The notes beneath the pieces were generated by a model. The model did not search any database, was not told the origin of the DNA, and worked only from the letters and a program-made list of their open reading frames with translations. From NCBI GenBank assembly GCA_021613375.1, contig CM038725.1:16057175-16121174 (forward strand): a DNA stretch of 64,000 bases, given 5' to 3'. The first letter of the stretch is position 1; each line of letters starts with the position of its first letter. Source of the stretch: Megaleporinus macrocephalus (lineage: Eukaryota; Chordata; Actinopteri; Characiformes; Anostomidae). The translations under genes and the position numbers were made by a program. This document shows, in pieces, positions 53,450-64,000 of the stretch.

Positions 53450-53960
53450 CCCCAGCAGAAGCTAGTTAGTTCCTTTCTCCTCAAGGTTACAGTGCTGGAC
53501 CTCGGGGCGAGCTTTACTTCATCTGAGCTGTCAGAAAAGGAGACTCCTCAGCTCTGTCTGGGACAACAGCACTTTTATTAAGTGCCACAGCCTCTATGAC
53601 ACTCGGGCTTCCGAAACAGACAGTTGTTTTTAAGGGTGAGTCGACACACCATATTTTCCTGTAGAAGAAAAAAAAAAAAAACGGGGGGGGAGGCAGTTTA
53701 TTACTGTTTAGCAGCATTGGTCTGTAGGGGGGAGAGTAATGAAACGCCGTGGGGTCAATATTTTACACGAGGACGCATTTTTTGGAACACACCTCTACAG
53801 GGCATCTACGAAACAATGGGTGTCATAACGGAAAGGCGCGTGTTATTAATCTCTCCCCGCTCCCTAATCAATCTGCTTCCTCCACCGCAAACACTGTAAT
53901 GCATTACAGCATTAAACGAAAGACCATTTTTCATCGGCCCACAAAAACCTGGCTCAGGAG
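53450..53960. promoter_or_regulatory. Balanced island, possible conserved element
   Basis: CCTCGGGGCGAGCTTTAC, GAAACGCCGTGGGGTC, TCATAACGGAAAGGCGCG and TAATGCATTACAGCATTAAACG (a TAATGCATTA palindrome at about 53898). Interrupted by a poly-A/poly-G run at 53668-53691. Frames are shadows of each other. Confidence 0.3.
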
Positions 53961-54229
53961 GTGATGTCTTCCTCACAAAAAGCAGCCATGCATTACAACT
54001 AAACAGCTTCCCAATGTTGTTATATACATTACTGAGCAATTCCAGTCTAAGGGATAAGTACAAACACTGTAATTTATGTCAATTTATTTTCCGCACCTGA
54101 CACAGCGAATAAAACAGGCAATACTGGAGTAGATGCAGCAGATATCACTGTTTTATAACAGTGGTTGAATTTATTGTAGGTGTTTCTATTCAAATAAAAG
54201 GAAATTTAAAGCCATTATCAGGGCATATG

Positions 54230-55290
54230 GAGTAAGGAGGCACGAAGCAAGCACTTGGCACGCGTCCCTGCATTCCTCCAGCACTGAGGGAAGAATGTTC
54301 ACTTAATGACTAGCAAATCAGAAACAAAACGGCCGATCGCATTAGCAACTGGAAACCATTTGAAAGGCATGTTCTGAGGTCATCTAGGAAAAGAAAATCT
54401 GAAATAATAACAGCAAAAAAGATGCTCACTACAACAATCACTGTATGATGGGTGATCATAGCACAGGAGGTATTCAAGCACTCTGATTGGCCTCGATGTA
54501 AGCAATCACTGCTGAAAATCGATTTCAGGGACTTCCAAAAATCAAAAGCAAACAGCATGCCAACAAGCTGAGGGCATGTTTTGGATGGCTCCCTTTTTTT
54601 CAGACATTTTCCAAAAAAATAAAAAATAAATAAACCAAGCAGTTTCTTTAACCCCCATTTTAAGATAATCAAGCGAAACAGCAGTGAGCTCGCTGTTGAA
54701 GACGCTGCCAAACGCAGAGCGAGCGGTGAAGTGGAGCCAGGTACTCTCCAATTAACGTTTTGCGTAACTTAATGCAAACTGCTGGCAACCGGCACGCCAC
54801 GTCCGAGCACTTGTCAACACAGTTACACACATCCACCTTCAAATCGACTAACGCGCCCTGATTTGTTTTCCCTTCCTGAGCTAGCGTGAAAGTTGAAATG
54901 AGACGTTTCCGCACGTATGCGGGCCCTGTTGGCACTACTGGCTAAACAGATTGGCTTCAGTGATGATAAAAAAAAAAAAATCCAAAAAAAAAAAAAGTAG
55001 TGCAGGGCTGTCATGGTGGCTGGCTGACACTCGATGGCTGTGATGCTGAAAATAACATCTGAAATAATCTATTTGTGAGCTGCGTCAATTTGCGTGCTCG
55101 GTCTGTGTGGCACGGCTCATCGTTCACATTTTGCTGAGAAAAACAGCAAGTTATGGCAAGCACGTACAGTATTTACACTTCACTGCCGCGCTGTGCCAAA
55201 TGTCAATTTACACAGTGCATTGTGGTCTAGAGGCACTGTCTCTTTAATCTGAATCAAGCACTTTAGGCAGTCAGACCAAATTGGATACAG
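54230..55290. promoter_or_regulatory. Long unique block, possible cluster of conserved elements
   Basis: Non-repetitive sequence with GGCCGATCGCATTAGC, CAATTAACGTTTTGCG, a GGCACGCCACGTCCGAGC stretch and TGCGTCAATTTGCGTGC. It also holds CTGTCTCTTTAATCTGAATC and CACTTTAGGCAG near 55240. Two poly-A runs lie at 54968-54996. The 133-codon minus frame 54310-54711 includes a hydrophobic stretch but no recognisable domain. Regulatory function is inferred. Confidence 0.3.
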
Positions 55291-56780
55291 ATACTTTGCA
55301 ACACAGGAAAACATGCGTTCGTATTGCTTTGTTGCCTGTTGTAGGTTGTTTTTGCATATTGGTCAAGGTACTTTACCAACATAATTAAATCAGCTCTGTT
55401 TCATTTTTTAAAGGTTTTTCTATTTATGTACTATTAAAAAGGGTCATAATGCAATTGTGTGTCTGCATTGACTGGAGAAGGTATCAGTAAAGATTTTTAA
55501 AACACTTTTGTCTCCCAGTTTTGTCTGTTTTAGAATTTGTGTATCATCATATCTATGAGTTTTAACAAACATCGCAAATTATTTGTGCAACCATTACATT
55601 TTTCTAGACATGGCAGCAAAACAACAAAAAGAGCCCGACATCATATCTGAACCAATGTTGCCTCCAAATCATGCTATTCTTTCAACATGAATGAGATTCA
55701 TCTTCAATAAACAATATTTCAGTAATACAAAAGGTTATAATGCAGTAATACATCTGCATGACCTTCCAATGACAGCTATCAGGCAGCATAACAACAAACT
55801 CAAGAACAAAAGCAAATCACAACCTCCAAATCTTGCTTTTCCTTGAGTTTTGAACTTCACCTTTAATTTACAGGATTTCAGTCCTGATGCTATTAATGCA
55901 TTCCCATATGGTCTATCGGAGAGACAGCAGCAATGCTACAAAATATTAAATAAATAAATCAACACACTTTTTCTATAAATACTGTATTCACAATCCCTTT
56001 ATAAACAGTTATATGGCAGACATAACAACTTATAATGCCTAAGCAGTTATGATTAAATGCATAACACTTTATTACACAAGAGACTGTGGCTTCACAATGT
56101 TAGTTTTCATAATGCATGCATCTGATAATGCACTACAACAGGGCTCTGGTATGTTTCCTGTATAAAACCCAGACCCATTACAACAGTAGCTACCAACTAT
56201 AATAAAGTAGCACTCGAGCAAGCTGTTGCAATGTCCAATATATATATATATATAAAAAGAATTATATTTTGTGTGAATTTTATTATGCATCTAATTATAA
56301 GTATGAAGGAGCAATTATACATGTGTATGCCTAATAAAGTGATATGCATGTCATATAACAGTACATATACAAGATTCAATGGAAGCATTAGCACTATAAC
56401 TAATACAACCGCACAATTATCTGTCTATTCATCATAAATACTATCAGTAAAACCACACTGGAAAATATTTACCGCCTAGAGTTTACTTGACTTACATCAT
56501 TTCCCCACACATCACACAACATCTCCATATATACATAGCACACTGTTTACTTTTAAGGTCAGTTAAAGTGATTCCAGACCATCTCTACTGCTCCAATTGT
56601 CATATAATTGTTTTTTATCTCATGAAAAGCAGACAAAGCTGTGTTGATGTAACATATAAAATTGCTGCATTTATTAAATCAAGTAGAGTCAAAGTGGTAT
56701 TTTCCTCAAGTGTGCAAAGTACAGAACGAGGCAAATGTCATGTTTGAACTGCTATTGTGTCTCCAAATCTTGCTATTTCC
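55291..56780. other. AT-rich intergenic stretch, no gene recognised
   Basis: Contains CTATAAATAC, TTATAAACAG and ACTTATAATGCC words at 55970-56045, which look like old palindromic element debris, and a short TA run at 56238-56251. No coding frame is credible. Confidence 0.4.
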
Positions 56781-57037
56781 TTGCTATTTTCCCTCGTTCT
56801 TTTTTTCTAATTGAGAGCAGACATTTGTGAAAATCTCCACAGGATGCGGTGTCTGGCACAGGCCGCACAATTGAGTTTTGGAGGTGGCACAAAAAGAAGA
56901 CAAAAGCGACCATGAGGCTTCCTTCTCTCTCCACAGTGAGCGATCCTCGGGCACCCTGCCCAAATTTTCTACTGTATTGGAGCAGTCAGCCCACAGTGGA
57001 AAATCCAACCCGCAGTGCTTCCTCCTCCTTCTCCACC

Positions 57038-57065
57038 TCTCTCTCTCTCTCGCTCTCTCTCTCTC
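57038..57065 (+). repeat. (CT)n microsatellite
   Basis: CT run of about 28 bases with a single CG interruption; the flanks at 56940-57080 are C/T-rich. Confidence 0.92.
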
Positions 57066-57409
57066 GTGAGCTGTCTCTTTCTTTCTGACCTTCACCCTTT
57101 CATTTTCTGGAGATACTGTGCATGACAAAGAACATAAAACTGTGACATGTGTACCGAATTAGCCAGAGATACTTTCCATGCATGATGAATGGTCAAATTG
57201 TTTCCACTCGTGGCGTTTCATGATGTGGAAATGGGAGAATATGAAGCTGTAGGCGTGCATGTTTGATTATACAGTAATAACAAGATGATAAACATACATC
57301 GACCCACCAGTGGAGGACCATGTGCAAAGCATACAAGCGCCAAAGGTTTCATAATAATATCCATAATACATACAACATTACTCGCAAGGTTAGTAACTAG
57401 CAGAGCTGT

Positions 57410-57500
57410 GTAATATGGACAAAGAACCATATTGCGATTATATGTGATTATTATACGTCTCGCAATGTATTAAAACCATACTGCTGAACCATGATGTGAC
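57410..57500 (+). mobile_element. Possible 'cacgatat'-type repeat fragment
   Basis: GAGCTGTGTAATATGGACAA, CATATTGCGATTATATGTG and CGTCTCGCAATGTATTAAAA recall an old fish repeat with ATATTGCGAT words. There is no clear end; this is a weak call. Confidence 0.3.
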
Positions 57501-58260
57501 TTTTAAGACTGGCTTGTGTTATTAATACCTTTTTTCTGATAATTACCTCAATTCATCTAAACACCCAAAGAAACTCTTCTGGGATGGATTTTCATCTTGG
57601 AAATGTAAAAGAAGCATAGTGTTTCAGCTCATATGGATTTCATATATCTGACATATATTGACATACATAGATTTCCCTTATATCCAACTGGTGTGTTACT
57701 GGTGTGTTTGGATTTTTGGCTTTACATTTCAGTGATTGTACTGGACATACATGCATGATCTATATAGACGCCTGTGTGTGTGTGTACCATATGGGCATAT
57801 GTGGTCATCTAGCTATAAGGCATATATGCAAGGTCCATATATTATTTTGAATATATATCTTAGATTTGATACTCTGACATTTTTATAGTATATATGCACA
57901 TGTGGTCACACCAGATTTGACTTTATAAGAGCTTTTGCATATACAGTTATATGCCAGACTTTAAACATCCCTGGACAAATTACCACATAGATTTGGCATT
58001 TTTCTGTAAATGTTCTGCACAATTTCTATTTATTTACTGAGTCAAATCTCTGTAACTCAGTTTGATCAGTTTGTCTGAAGATGATAACACAATAAGCAAC
58101 ACAGCAGAGGAACTAGTTCTTTTAATATGTGTGCTAAAAGCCGTGGTACCTGGGCATAGCTGATCAGTCAAGCCAAGAACAGAGCTGGTTAAGAGAGCTC
58201 ATTCTTCCTGCTTTTCAGAAATCAATCATTCCCAGTGTGTCAAGGCCGTTAGGATAAACC
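57501..58260. other. AT-rich stretch with ATATG low complexity, no gene recognised
   Basis: From 57620 to 57960 the words CATATATG, CATATGG and GACATATA recur many times without forming a clean array. This suggests an old, decayed simple repeat. Confidence 0.4.
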
Positions 58261-58269
58261 TAAGTCGTT

Positions 58270-58335
58270 TTTGCTGTGTAATCAAGCTAATGCTAGCATG
58301 ATATATTGTTTTAGTGCAGCACAATGTCAACTAGC
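58270..58335 (+). mobile_element. Interspersed repeat family C fragment
   Basis: TAATCAAGCTAATGCTAGCATGATATATTG recalls the CAAGCTAACTAATGTAGCC / AATGTAGCAAAGCTAGCATG part of the copies at 6260 and 33580. Confidence 0.35.
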
Positions 58336-58599
58336 TACAACCATAGCTTGGACGAGTAGCTAAAGTTTGTACAACATCAAATAGTGGCTATGGGAAAAAA
58401 AAAAAAGTGAATGAGGGGGAAAGGGCATGGACAGGTCGACAGGTCAGCCTACATCTACAAATTAGAACATATTAACATATGGCAAGCTTTTTGATTACCA
58501 AATTATATATAGTGTGCAGTGCTAGTAACCAGCATTTAGTGACTCCGCCCAGCAAGCATTTACATCAAACAAAAATTTGCATCAGCAACATAAAAGTAA

Positions 58600-58965
58600 A
58601 CCTCATTCACTCCTGTCTCCAATCCACAGTACCATCTTAGGTTTTCCCCCTCATGAATGTTTTAATGTGGGGGCCCGTTTGTGGACTATACCACCCCCCC
58701 CTTCAGTGTCGGCCCAGACATCCCATTAAATGCCAATTAGGGTTGGGTTGCAGTAACAGCGGCTGTGGCTGAGCCAGGGCTTGGAGCAGGCCTGTGGGAA
58801 GGTGCTTATTGGTCCCAGGGCTCCAGGGTGGGGATGTGTGAGGTCGGGGAACACACATTGACTGCAACCCCCCCATTGCCCCCAACTCTATCACTATTGC
58901 GCCTTCTGGAGATTCCCTTCAGCTTCCCAGCTTTCATTGTGGCTAATATGGTTTATAGTTCTAGA
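58600..58965. promoter_or_regulatory. Balanced island, possible conserved element
   Basis: CATCCCATTAAATGCCAATTAGG (58719-58741) and a G/C-balanced run with GGCTGTGGCTGAGCC, a near-palindrome. The plus frame 58765-58974 and minus frame 58703-58894 are shadows of each other. Regulatory function is inferred. Confidence 0.28.
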
Positions 58966-59011
58966 TTAAGGTGACTGTGAAGTAAAAAGGTTAAAGACAA
59001 TAAAAGCAACT

Positions 59012-59195
59012 TCTAAGGGGTTCTTCAGTTTCTACCCTTTAAAAAATGACTACATAGATGTTTCTTGGCTTATGATTCCAAGAAAACACATTTTTATTGG
59101 TATAAAACTATTCTATATTCATCTTATGGTTACAAAAAAATGTTTCTTCATCCACTTAAATGTTCTCTACAGAACCAAAAGTGGCTCTTTTAATA
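59012..59195 (+). mobile_element. GGTTCTT/AAGAACC-arm MITE, copy 4
   Basis: GGGGTTCTTCAGTTTCTACC on the left, an AT-rich centre, and TGTTCTCTACAGAACC with AAAAGTGGCTCTTTTAATAG on the right. The right part matches the copies at 2655 and 63030. Confidence 0.6.
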
Positions 59196-60470
59196 GCACT
59201 ACAAACATTTTATTTAATTAAGATCTCTTATTCTTCCTGGACTTTGCCCATAGTTAGTGCAAATCTAATCCTGTGATGTTAGATGTATATTTTGTAGCTC
59301 AAGTTTAGCCAGATGTGTCTTAACTGCAGTTTGACTATACCGACAAAGACTAATACAGAACACAAAACAGTAAAGACAAACATGAACAAACAGCCTTTAG
59401 ACATTTTCACTACAATACCTACACACAATTTGTATCCCATGCTCAAATTAAGGGATATAGCTTCTTAAAGTAAACACAAATTGAAACTCATACATTTACA
59501 TTCCATTTAAGTAACCAGGGCATCAGACTCTCTGGGTGCGGTTGGGAGTGAAGCAAAACCTTACTGGCTCATTTTTTTTCCCCCTACCTGTGAGTGCATG
59601 TTGAGTAAAACTCAGAAGGTGTTTCTGAGAGAAAAAGTCACTATACTTGGATACGAAAAATAAAATCACAGAACTTTGCATTATAAATGTTAAGTTTTTA
59701 TGTAAAGTAATGGCATCAACAGGGAAGTGTAATCAGCCTAGACAGGTTCCTTAAGGGACGCCATGTGAAACGTATACTTCTACTATTACAGAAATTCCCA
59801 TTGAACGATCTGAATTGAATATCTATCTATTTATCAACCATTTGACTTATTTTGCTTCTTATTTTGAGTCCATAAACAAAATCAAGCTTTTTTGTAATAT
59901 GTAATCACGGGGATATACATAAAATGCCTTTTTGTAAAAGCTTGCTGAAAATCTGTCGTCAGACTGTTGCCACATAAATAGACTGCAGTTGAGATGATGC
60001 AATATTTTCAATTAGCTTTCTCATCCCCCCCCCCAATGAACAGAAAACACAACTGTTTTTTTATTAGAATGAATAAATGTGACTCATGTAGGTGCTAATG
60101 TCTAATAATGTTATGTGAATGTTTACTAAAAGTTCATGTGTGATAATGTCTTCAACATGTACACCTTAGAGCAGGAAAGGATCTAATAATGTGGTTGCTG
60201 GGTTGGAAAGAAAGAACTGCACCTAGGCTTGTGTCTGTAACCAAGGCAGAGAGCAATAAATATGATCAACTGTAGAGATTACCTTCACTTGGACTGTCCT
60301 GACCTTAACCTAACCTTTCTTTACTCACAACACAAATGACATGATATATGTCATGTCTGCCCTTTTATTTGTTAACTGTGGCTTTCCCTCCAACGGAGAC
60401 AGTGCTGCTTTTATTGTATATTTATATCATCTCTGTTCCACAAAAATAAACCTGTATCTCTCTTTTTTTA
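59196..60470. other. AT-rich intergenic stretch, no gene recognised
   Basis: Includes a C run at 60026-60036. No repeat family is identified and no frame is credible. Confidence 0.4.
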
Positions 60471-60479
60471 ATTATAAAA

Positions 60480-60605
60480 AACTTTTTATGGTGAACAGAC
60501 CAATCGAGACGGTCTAAAAATACTCTAAACAAACATTTTATATTTACTTCTATTAAAAAGTTAAGAACATTTTTCCCTATTGAAAATGAATCAATGTAGG
60601 GACAC
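60480..60605 (+). mobile_element. MITE family A fragment
   Basis: TTTTATGGTGAACAGACCAA, AAAATACTCTAAACAAACATT, TTTACTTCTATTAAAAAG and TGAAAATGAATCAATG are a diverged version of the family A middle. Terminal repeats are missing. Confidence 0.45.
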
Positions 60606-61625
60606 AAGGTTACTGACAGTTACTATATATACATATAGTCGAGATCTTTAATCTTTGGAAGGTGTACAATTATGTACTTCAGAAAGGGTTATCTAACAGT
60701 AATATGTATCCTTTTAGTCAAAAGTTAATATGACTGCTACAGACAGAACAGGTCCCTAAAGCTGGAGTAAGTAACCCATATAAAAATATTGCAAAACTAG
60801 TAAACAGTAGTGAATGAGTCAGTAGTAAAATTCAGGCTTCTCTAGCTCTGCCTAGTGCTCCTAATGCCATTTGCAAGAATCCTCTGTGCCTAAACAACCA
60901 ATTAGAGCCAGGAGGAGGGTCTGACGAAGTGTCAACCACTGCTCACGCACAGGCTGCAGGTCACCCCCTCACCGCATGCACTGACTTCAGGAAACGCAAA
61001 TTAACCAATCAGCAGTTCTTAAAAAAAACTGCCCATCCCTCCTTGCCAACAACTGCATATACCAGTAAAAACAAGTAAACAAATGAAGACAAATGAAGAA
61101 AAGTAAGCTAAAAAGAAAGAATTAGACAGAGTTTGAGATAAAACAAGGGCAAATATCAGTAAAGCTTTCCAGAGCTGGAGAGAGCTGTGTGAACTGAAAG
61201 GCTTTAAACGCAGAGCCACATTTATGCATTATGTTTTTTAGCTTGTTTAGCTTGTCTCACAGTTCAGCATTATTTTATTTGAAATTTGCTGAAGTTATTT
61301 ATGTAAAGTACCCAGGCAGTCCTGCTATTTGTGTGTGTGTCTGTGCTCCCACAGCTAATTGCTCCTATAAGTGGTTTACTACTTATTTAGCACTGCCATG
61401 ACGATTTCTGTTATCAAACATACATTTAAATCACTGAACTAAGTGTGTGCTATTGGCCATGGTTGCTAGCCTGCGCATACACGGCAGCCTCCTTCATGGG
61501 GAGGGGCTCTGGATGCAGGGCTGGAATGCAGCAGAGGAGGGAACCCTAAAGTTGTACTTGTTCAAGATAAGTCTGCTCTCTTCTGTTCCCTACACACTGT
61601 GACTTTAAATGCGTTTAAAAAGACA
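60606..61625. other. Intergenic stretch, no gene recognised
   Basis: The segment 60830-61020 is more balanced (CTAGTGCTCCTAATGCC, CAATTAGAGCCAGGAGG, ACCAATCAGCAG) and could belong to an old repeat or a small conserved block. A 66-codon minus frame (61019-61219) has a hydrophobic centre but no other support. Confidence 0.35.
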
Positions 61626-61629
61626 TATG

Positions 61630-61696
61630 GGATCAGTATCAGCCCATACTAATGGTTTCAATACTGGGTACTGGTATCACAAGTAGAAAAAGTGTC
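61630..61696 (-). mobile_element. 'GATACC/CAATACTG' interspersed repeat, copy 4, reversed
   Basis: GATCAGTATCAGCCCATAC, TTTCAATACTGGGTACTGG and TATCACAAGTAGAAAAAGTG are the reverse complement of the vocabulary at 34997-35080. Confidence 0.48.
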
Positions 61697-62129
61697 ATGT
61701 TTTCTTATAACAGGCATGTTTTTATTAATGAGATGTGTGAGTGCGAGGAACAGTATCAAGATCATTCACATAATGTAACAGCTTCATATCAATATCAACC
61801 CCTATCTAGAAACCTTAATTTTTAAACCTGTAGGAAAAACTACATGGGTCAGTTTCAATTTACTCTGTATTCGATTATTAATCGGCTACATTTCCATATT
61901 TTGAGTTCAGTAAAACAAGCCCACTCCAAACAACTGCGATGTGATTTAAAAAATGTCAAGCTTCATTTGAATTTATGCTGATAATCATGTAAGCTAATGT
62001 TTTACTTGTTTTGTGGTTCATAGAACCAACCTGTAAAGATATTTGCCATTCACAAAAAAAAAAATTGCCACATTTTCTTAGGTTTCAAGAATCAAAACAG
62101 TCTAATGTAAGTACTGACCAGCAGAGAGT

Positions 62130-62560
62130 GAGTAAAATATCCTGGGGCCCAAGTCTAAGTCAACAGCACCGTCGCTCGCCTTGCCCTCTTTGTCAAATCA
62201 ATATCTGCAAATAATAAATGAGCTCCCGGAGGGGCGCTCCAAACCCCACACCACAGCCCAGCCAAGTCCACAATTGGTCTGTGACTCTATATCACAGGTG
62301 AGCTAGAACAGCATGGAACATCCTTAGCGCTCCATAATAGAAAATTAATGGTGCTCAAATCAAGGCTAAGGGGACCCTGAGGGTTACCTAATAGGCCTAG
62401 TTATAACTGTCATCCAGCTCAAATAAACCTAATGTACGGCATGCAAAGCGGGCCAAAGATTATAAGTCATGCAGGTGAGCAAGAACGAATATCGTACAGG
62501 GCTTCAGAGGAAAAGAAAGGATTTATTACAGGTAAGATAAGACTACAAGGAAAAGAGAGT
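62130..62560. promoter_or_regulatory. Candidate conserved non-coding element
   Basis: Unique, balanced block with CACCGTCGCTCGCCTTGCCC, TCAAATCAATATCTGC, CCACAATTGGTCTGTGAC, TCCATAATAGAAAATTAATGG and GGTGCTCAAATCAAGGC (TCF-like ATCAAGG). Adjacent AT-rich filler and a TIR element mark its limits. Conservation is untested. Confidence 0.33.
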
Positions 62561-62593
62561 TTGCTGAACGTCTGATGTAATATATAATTCAAG

Positions 62594-62869
62594 GTAGGCA
62601 TGGGCAATATAATGACATTTATTAATGTCATGATAAATTACATCACAGTTTGTTGTTCTTTACTGCTTTTCTAATAGTGACCAACATGTTCCATTCCTAA
62701 GAAACATAATTAGTCCATTTTAAGTGCAGTACATTTTATGAAATGTTGAGTTAAAATGCATTTATGCTTTTTAATACATTTGTTTAAAAAAAAATGAATA
62801 TTGGTTTGTATTGTGAAAATGCCTTAAAATATCACGATAGTACATTTTGATCATATCGCCCACCCCTAA
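62594..62869 (+). mobile_element. TIR element with GGGGTGGGCGATAT ends
   Basis: The left end is GTAGGCATGGGCAATATAATG. The right end, CATATCGCCCACCCCTAAG, is its imperfect inverted repeat. The body of about 235 bases is AT-rich and carries AAAATATCACGATAGTAC near the right end. There is no coding capacity. It is a non-autonomous element with full outline; the copy is diverged. Confidence 0.75.
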
Positions 62870-62889
62870 GACTAAGACATCTACGGTGC

Positions 62890-63120
62890 TGATATTTAAA
62901 AAACAAAGGTTCCTTAATGGATTGTGACTTTGATTTAAGGTCCTAGAAAAAATGCCATTGAATTTTTACAATTTGTGAAGGTTCTTTATGCACACATGCC
63001 TTGTACAAAACAGATTTATTTAAAAACCATCTACTGTTATCTAGGGAATCAAAAGTGATTCTTCTCAGGAATTGCCCCAAAGAGCCCTTCAGGAGCCTTT
63101 ATTTTCAAGGGTATAACTTG
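62890..63120 (+). mobile_element. GGTTCTT/AAGAACC-arm MITE, copy 5
   Basis: AAAGGTTCCTTAATGGATTG and GAAGGTTCTTTATGC on the left. CTAGGGAATCAAAAGTGATT, CTTCTCAGGAATTGCCCC and AAAGAGCCCTTCAGGAGCC on the right. The right part aligns over about 80 bases with the copy at 2655. Confidence 0.7.
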
Positions 63121-63269
63121 TGGAGCTAAACTCTTGGAACTTCCAAATATTTATACATACACTGAAAAACAAAGACCCCACAAAATTTACTGAAAACTGC
63201 ATAAAATGAATCTTTTCCTAACAAGAGAGACAAGTTCATGTCTGTCTATTTATGCATATATTTCTCCAC

Positions 63270-63985
63270 CCATGTGATGTGGGCTAGTCACGAGCAGACT
63301 AAACCTGAGAGACGGATTGAACACAGCATTACACTCACCCAAAAGCAGTAACCCTCCCATCCTCTAACGCAAACACTGAGCGCTGAAAACCGCAGGCCAC
63401 CTGACACACTCTCTCCAAGACTTAGGAACAAATGTAACTCCAGTTAGAAAGGAACAAAGTTTTGGATTTGGAGACCACCGGCATTCATCAATCTATCGAT
63501 TTCTAAGTATTCCACTGGTTCCGCGTCACAAAAATTCCACAAAACACGTCCTTGCAGGGGAGGATGAAAGACCTGGACGAGACGAGAGGAGAAGCGAGGG
63601 GGGGGAGAAAAAGCCTCAAAGTGAAGTACAGACATGGGAGCTATGCACATCCATGGTTTGGAGTCCATCTACGCTGAACGTGTGTCTGTCCCGGAGACTT
63701 CTATAAAATGAAAGAAAGCGAGAAGAACCAGCCGGTTCCTCATCATGCGCTTGTTAGCTTGTCCAATCTATGGCAATCAGCACCATCCCTGGGGTTGAAA
63801 GACACGAGACGGCGGGGGAAACAGGGGAAGCAAAAGCTGAGGAAAGATCAATACTGCACCGTGAAACAAGAAGTGTAGGCTATTTACTTTTCATTGATCC
63901 GATGATGCAGGAGAAACACCTCAGACTGCTGTTAAATTGAGGGAATAAGTCTTCTGGGCTGGCAGGGCTTCTCCCCCCCTTCGCC
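63270..63985 (+). promoter_or_regulatory. Unique block ending at a start-codon-like context
   Basis: Balanced sequence with CATCAATCTATCGATTTCTAAG, GGTTCCGCGTCACAAAAATTCC, a G run at 63600-63606 and a TATA-like TATAAAA at 63703-63709. If the ATG at 63986 starts a gene, this could be its promoter and leader; otherwise it may be another conserved element. The minus frame 63444-63668 lacks features. Confidence 0.22.
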
Positions 63986-64000
63986 ATGACCACCAAGGTC
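63986..64000 (+). other. Possible start of a coding frame cut by the window edge
   Basis: CGCC-ATG-A is a near-perfect Kozak context, and the five visible codons read M-T-T-K-V before the window ends. Nothing else supports it, and five codons cannot identify a product. The minus strand here is also open (D-L-G-G-H-G-E-G-G-R ...) for about 40 codons, so an exon on the other strand is an alternative. Confidence 0.12.

Overview
The window looks like non-coding nuclear DNA from a teleost fish. The evidence is the AT-rich composition, long (TA)n, (CA/GT)n and (GA/CT)n microsatellites, dead Tc1-type transposons of the kind common in fish, a tRNA-derived SINE whose tail resembles those of otophysan fishes (catfish, characins, electric fishes), and several families of short palindromic elements. 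I find no convincing protein-coding exon, rRNA, tRNA gene, CRISPR array or prokaryote-like operon. Almost all open frames are short, and the longest ones are translated microsatellites, transposon remnants or chance frames. The species and the neighbouring genes cannot be named from this sequence alone.

The layout alternates between two textures. AT-rich stretches carry the mobile-element debris. They include one terminal-inverted-repeat MITE family (called A here) with copies or fragments near 5.5, 17.7, 20.2, 22.9, 23.3, 35.1, 41.2, 41.6 and 60.5 kb; a family with GGTTCTT/AAGAACC arms near 2.7, 7.6, 25.1, 59.0 and 63.0 kb; a TIR element at 62.6 kb; and a tail-to-tail pair of broken Tc1 copies at 31.6-33.3 kb. 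Between them lie islands of mixed composition without obvious repeats. They contain homeodomain-core, octamer and E-box words and more CpG than the surroundings. Examples are 1.2-1.56, 8.4-8.76, 11.16-11.42, 12.93-13.42, 14.47-14.70, 15.1-15.54, 18.64-18.96, 25.24-26.13, 36.33-36.96, 43.56-44.35, 53.45-55.29, 62.13-62.56 and 63.27-64.0 kb. This is how a gene desert with conserved non-coding elements around a developmental regulator tends to look, but conservation itself was not tested.

The points most worth a second look are: MITE family A and its link to expanded (TA)n arrays; a MITE-derived inverted repeat split by TA and poly-T tracts (41.15-41.76 kb); a decayed minisatellite of about 42 bp period (12.05-12.62 kb); a duplicated unique sequence (25.24/25.44 kb) upstream of a good TATA-box match; a CpG-dense block at 43.56-44.35 kb; and a start-codon-like context at the last 15 bases. 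I see no strong case for a new biological system here. The interest lies in repeat biology and candidate cis-regulation.
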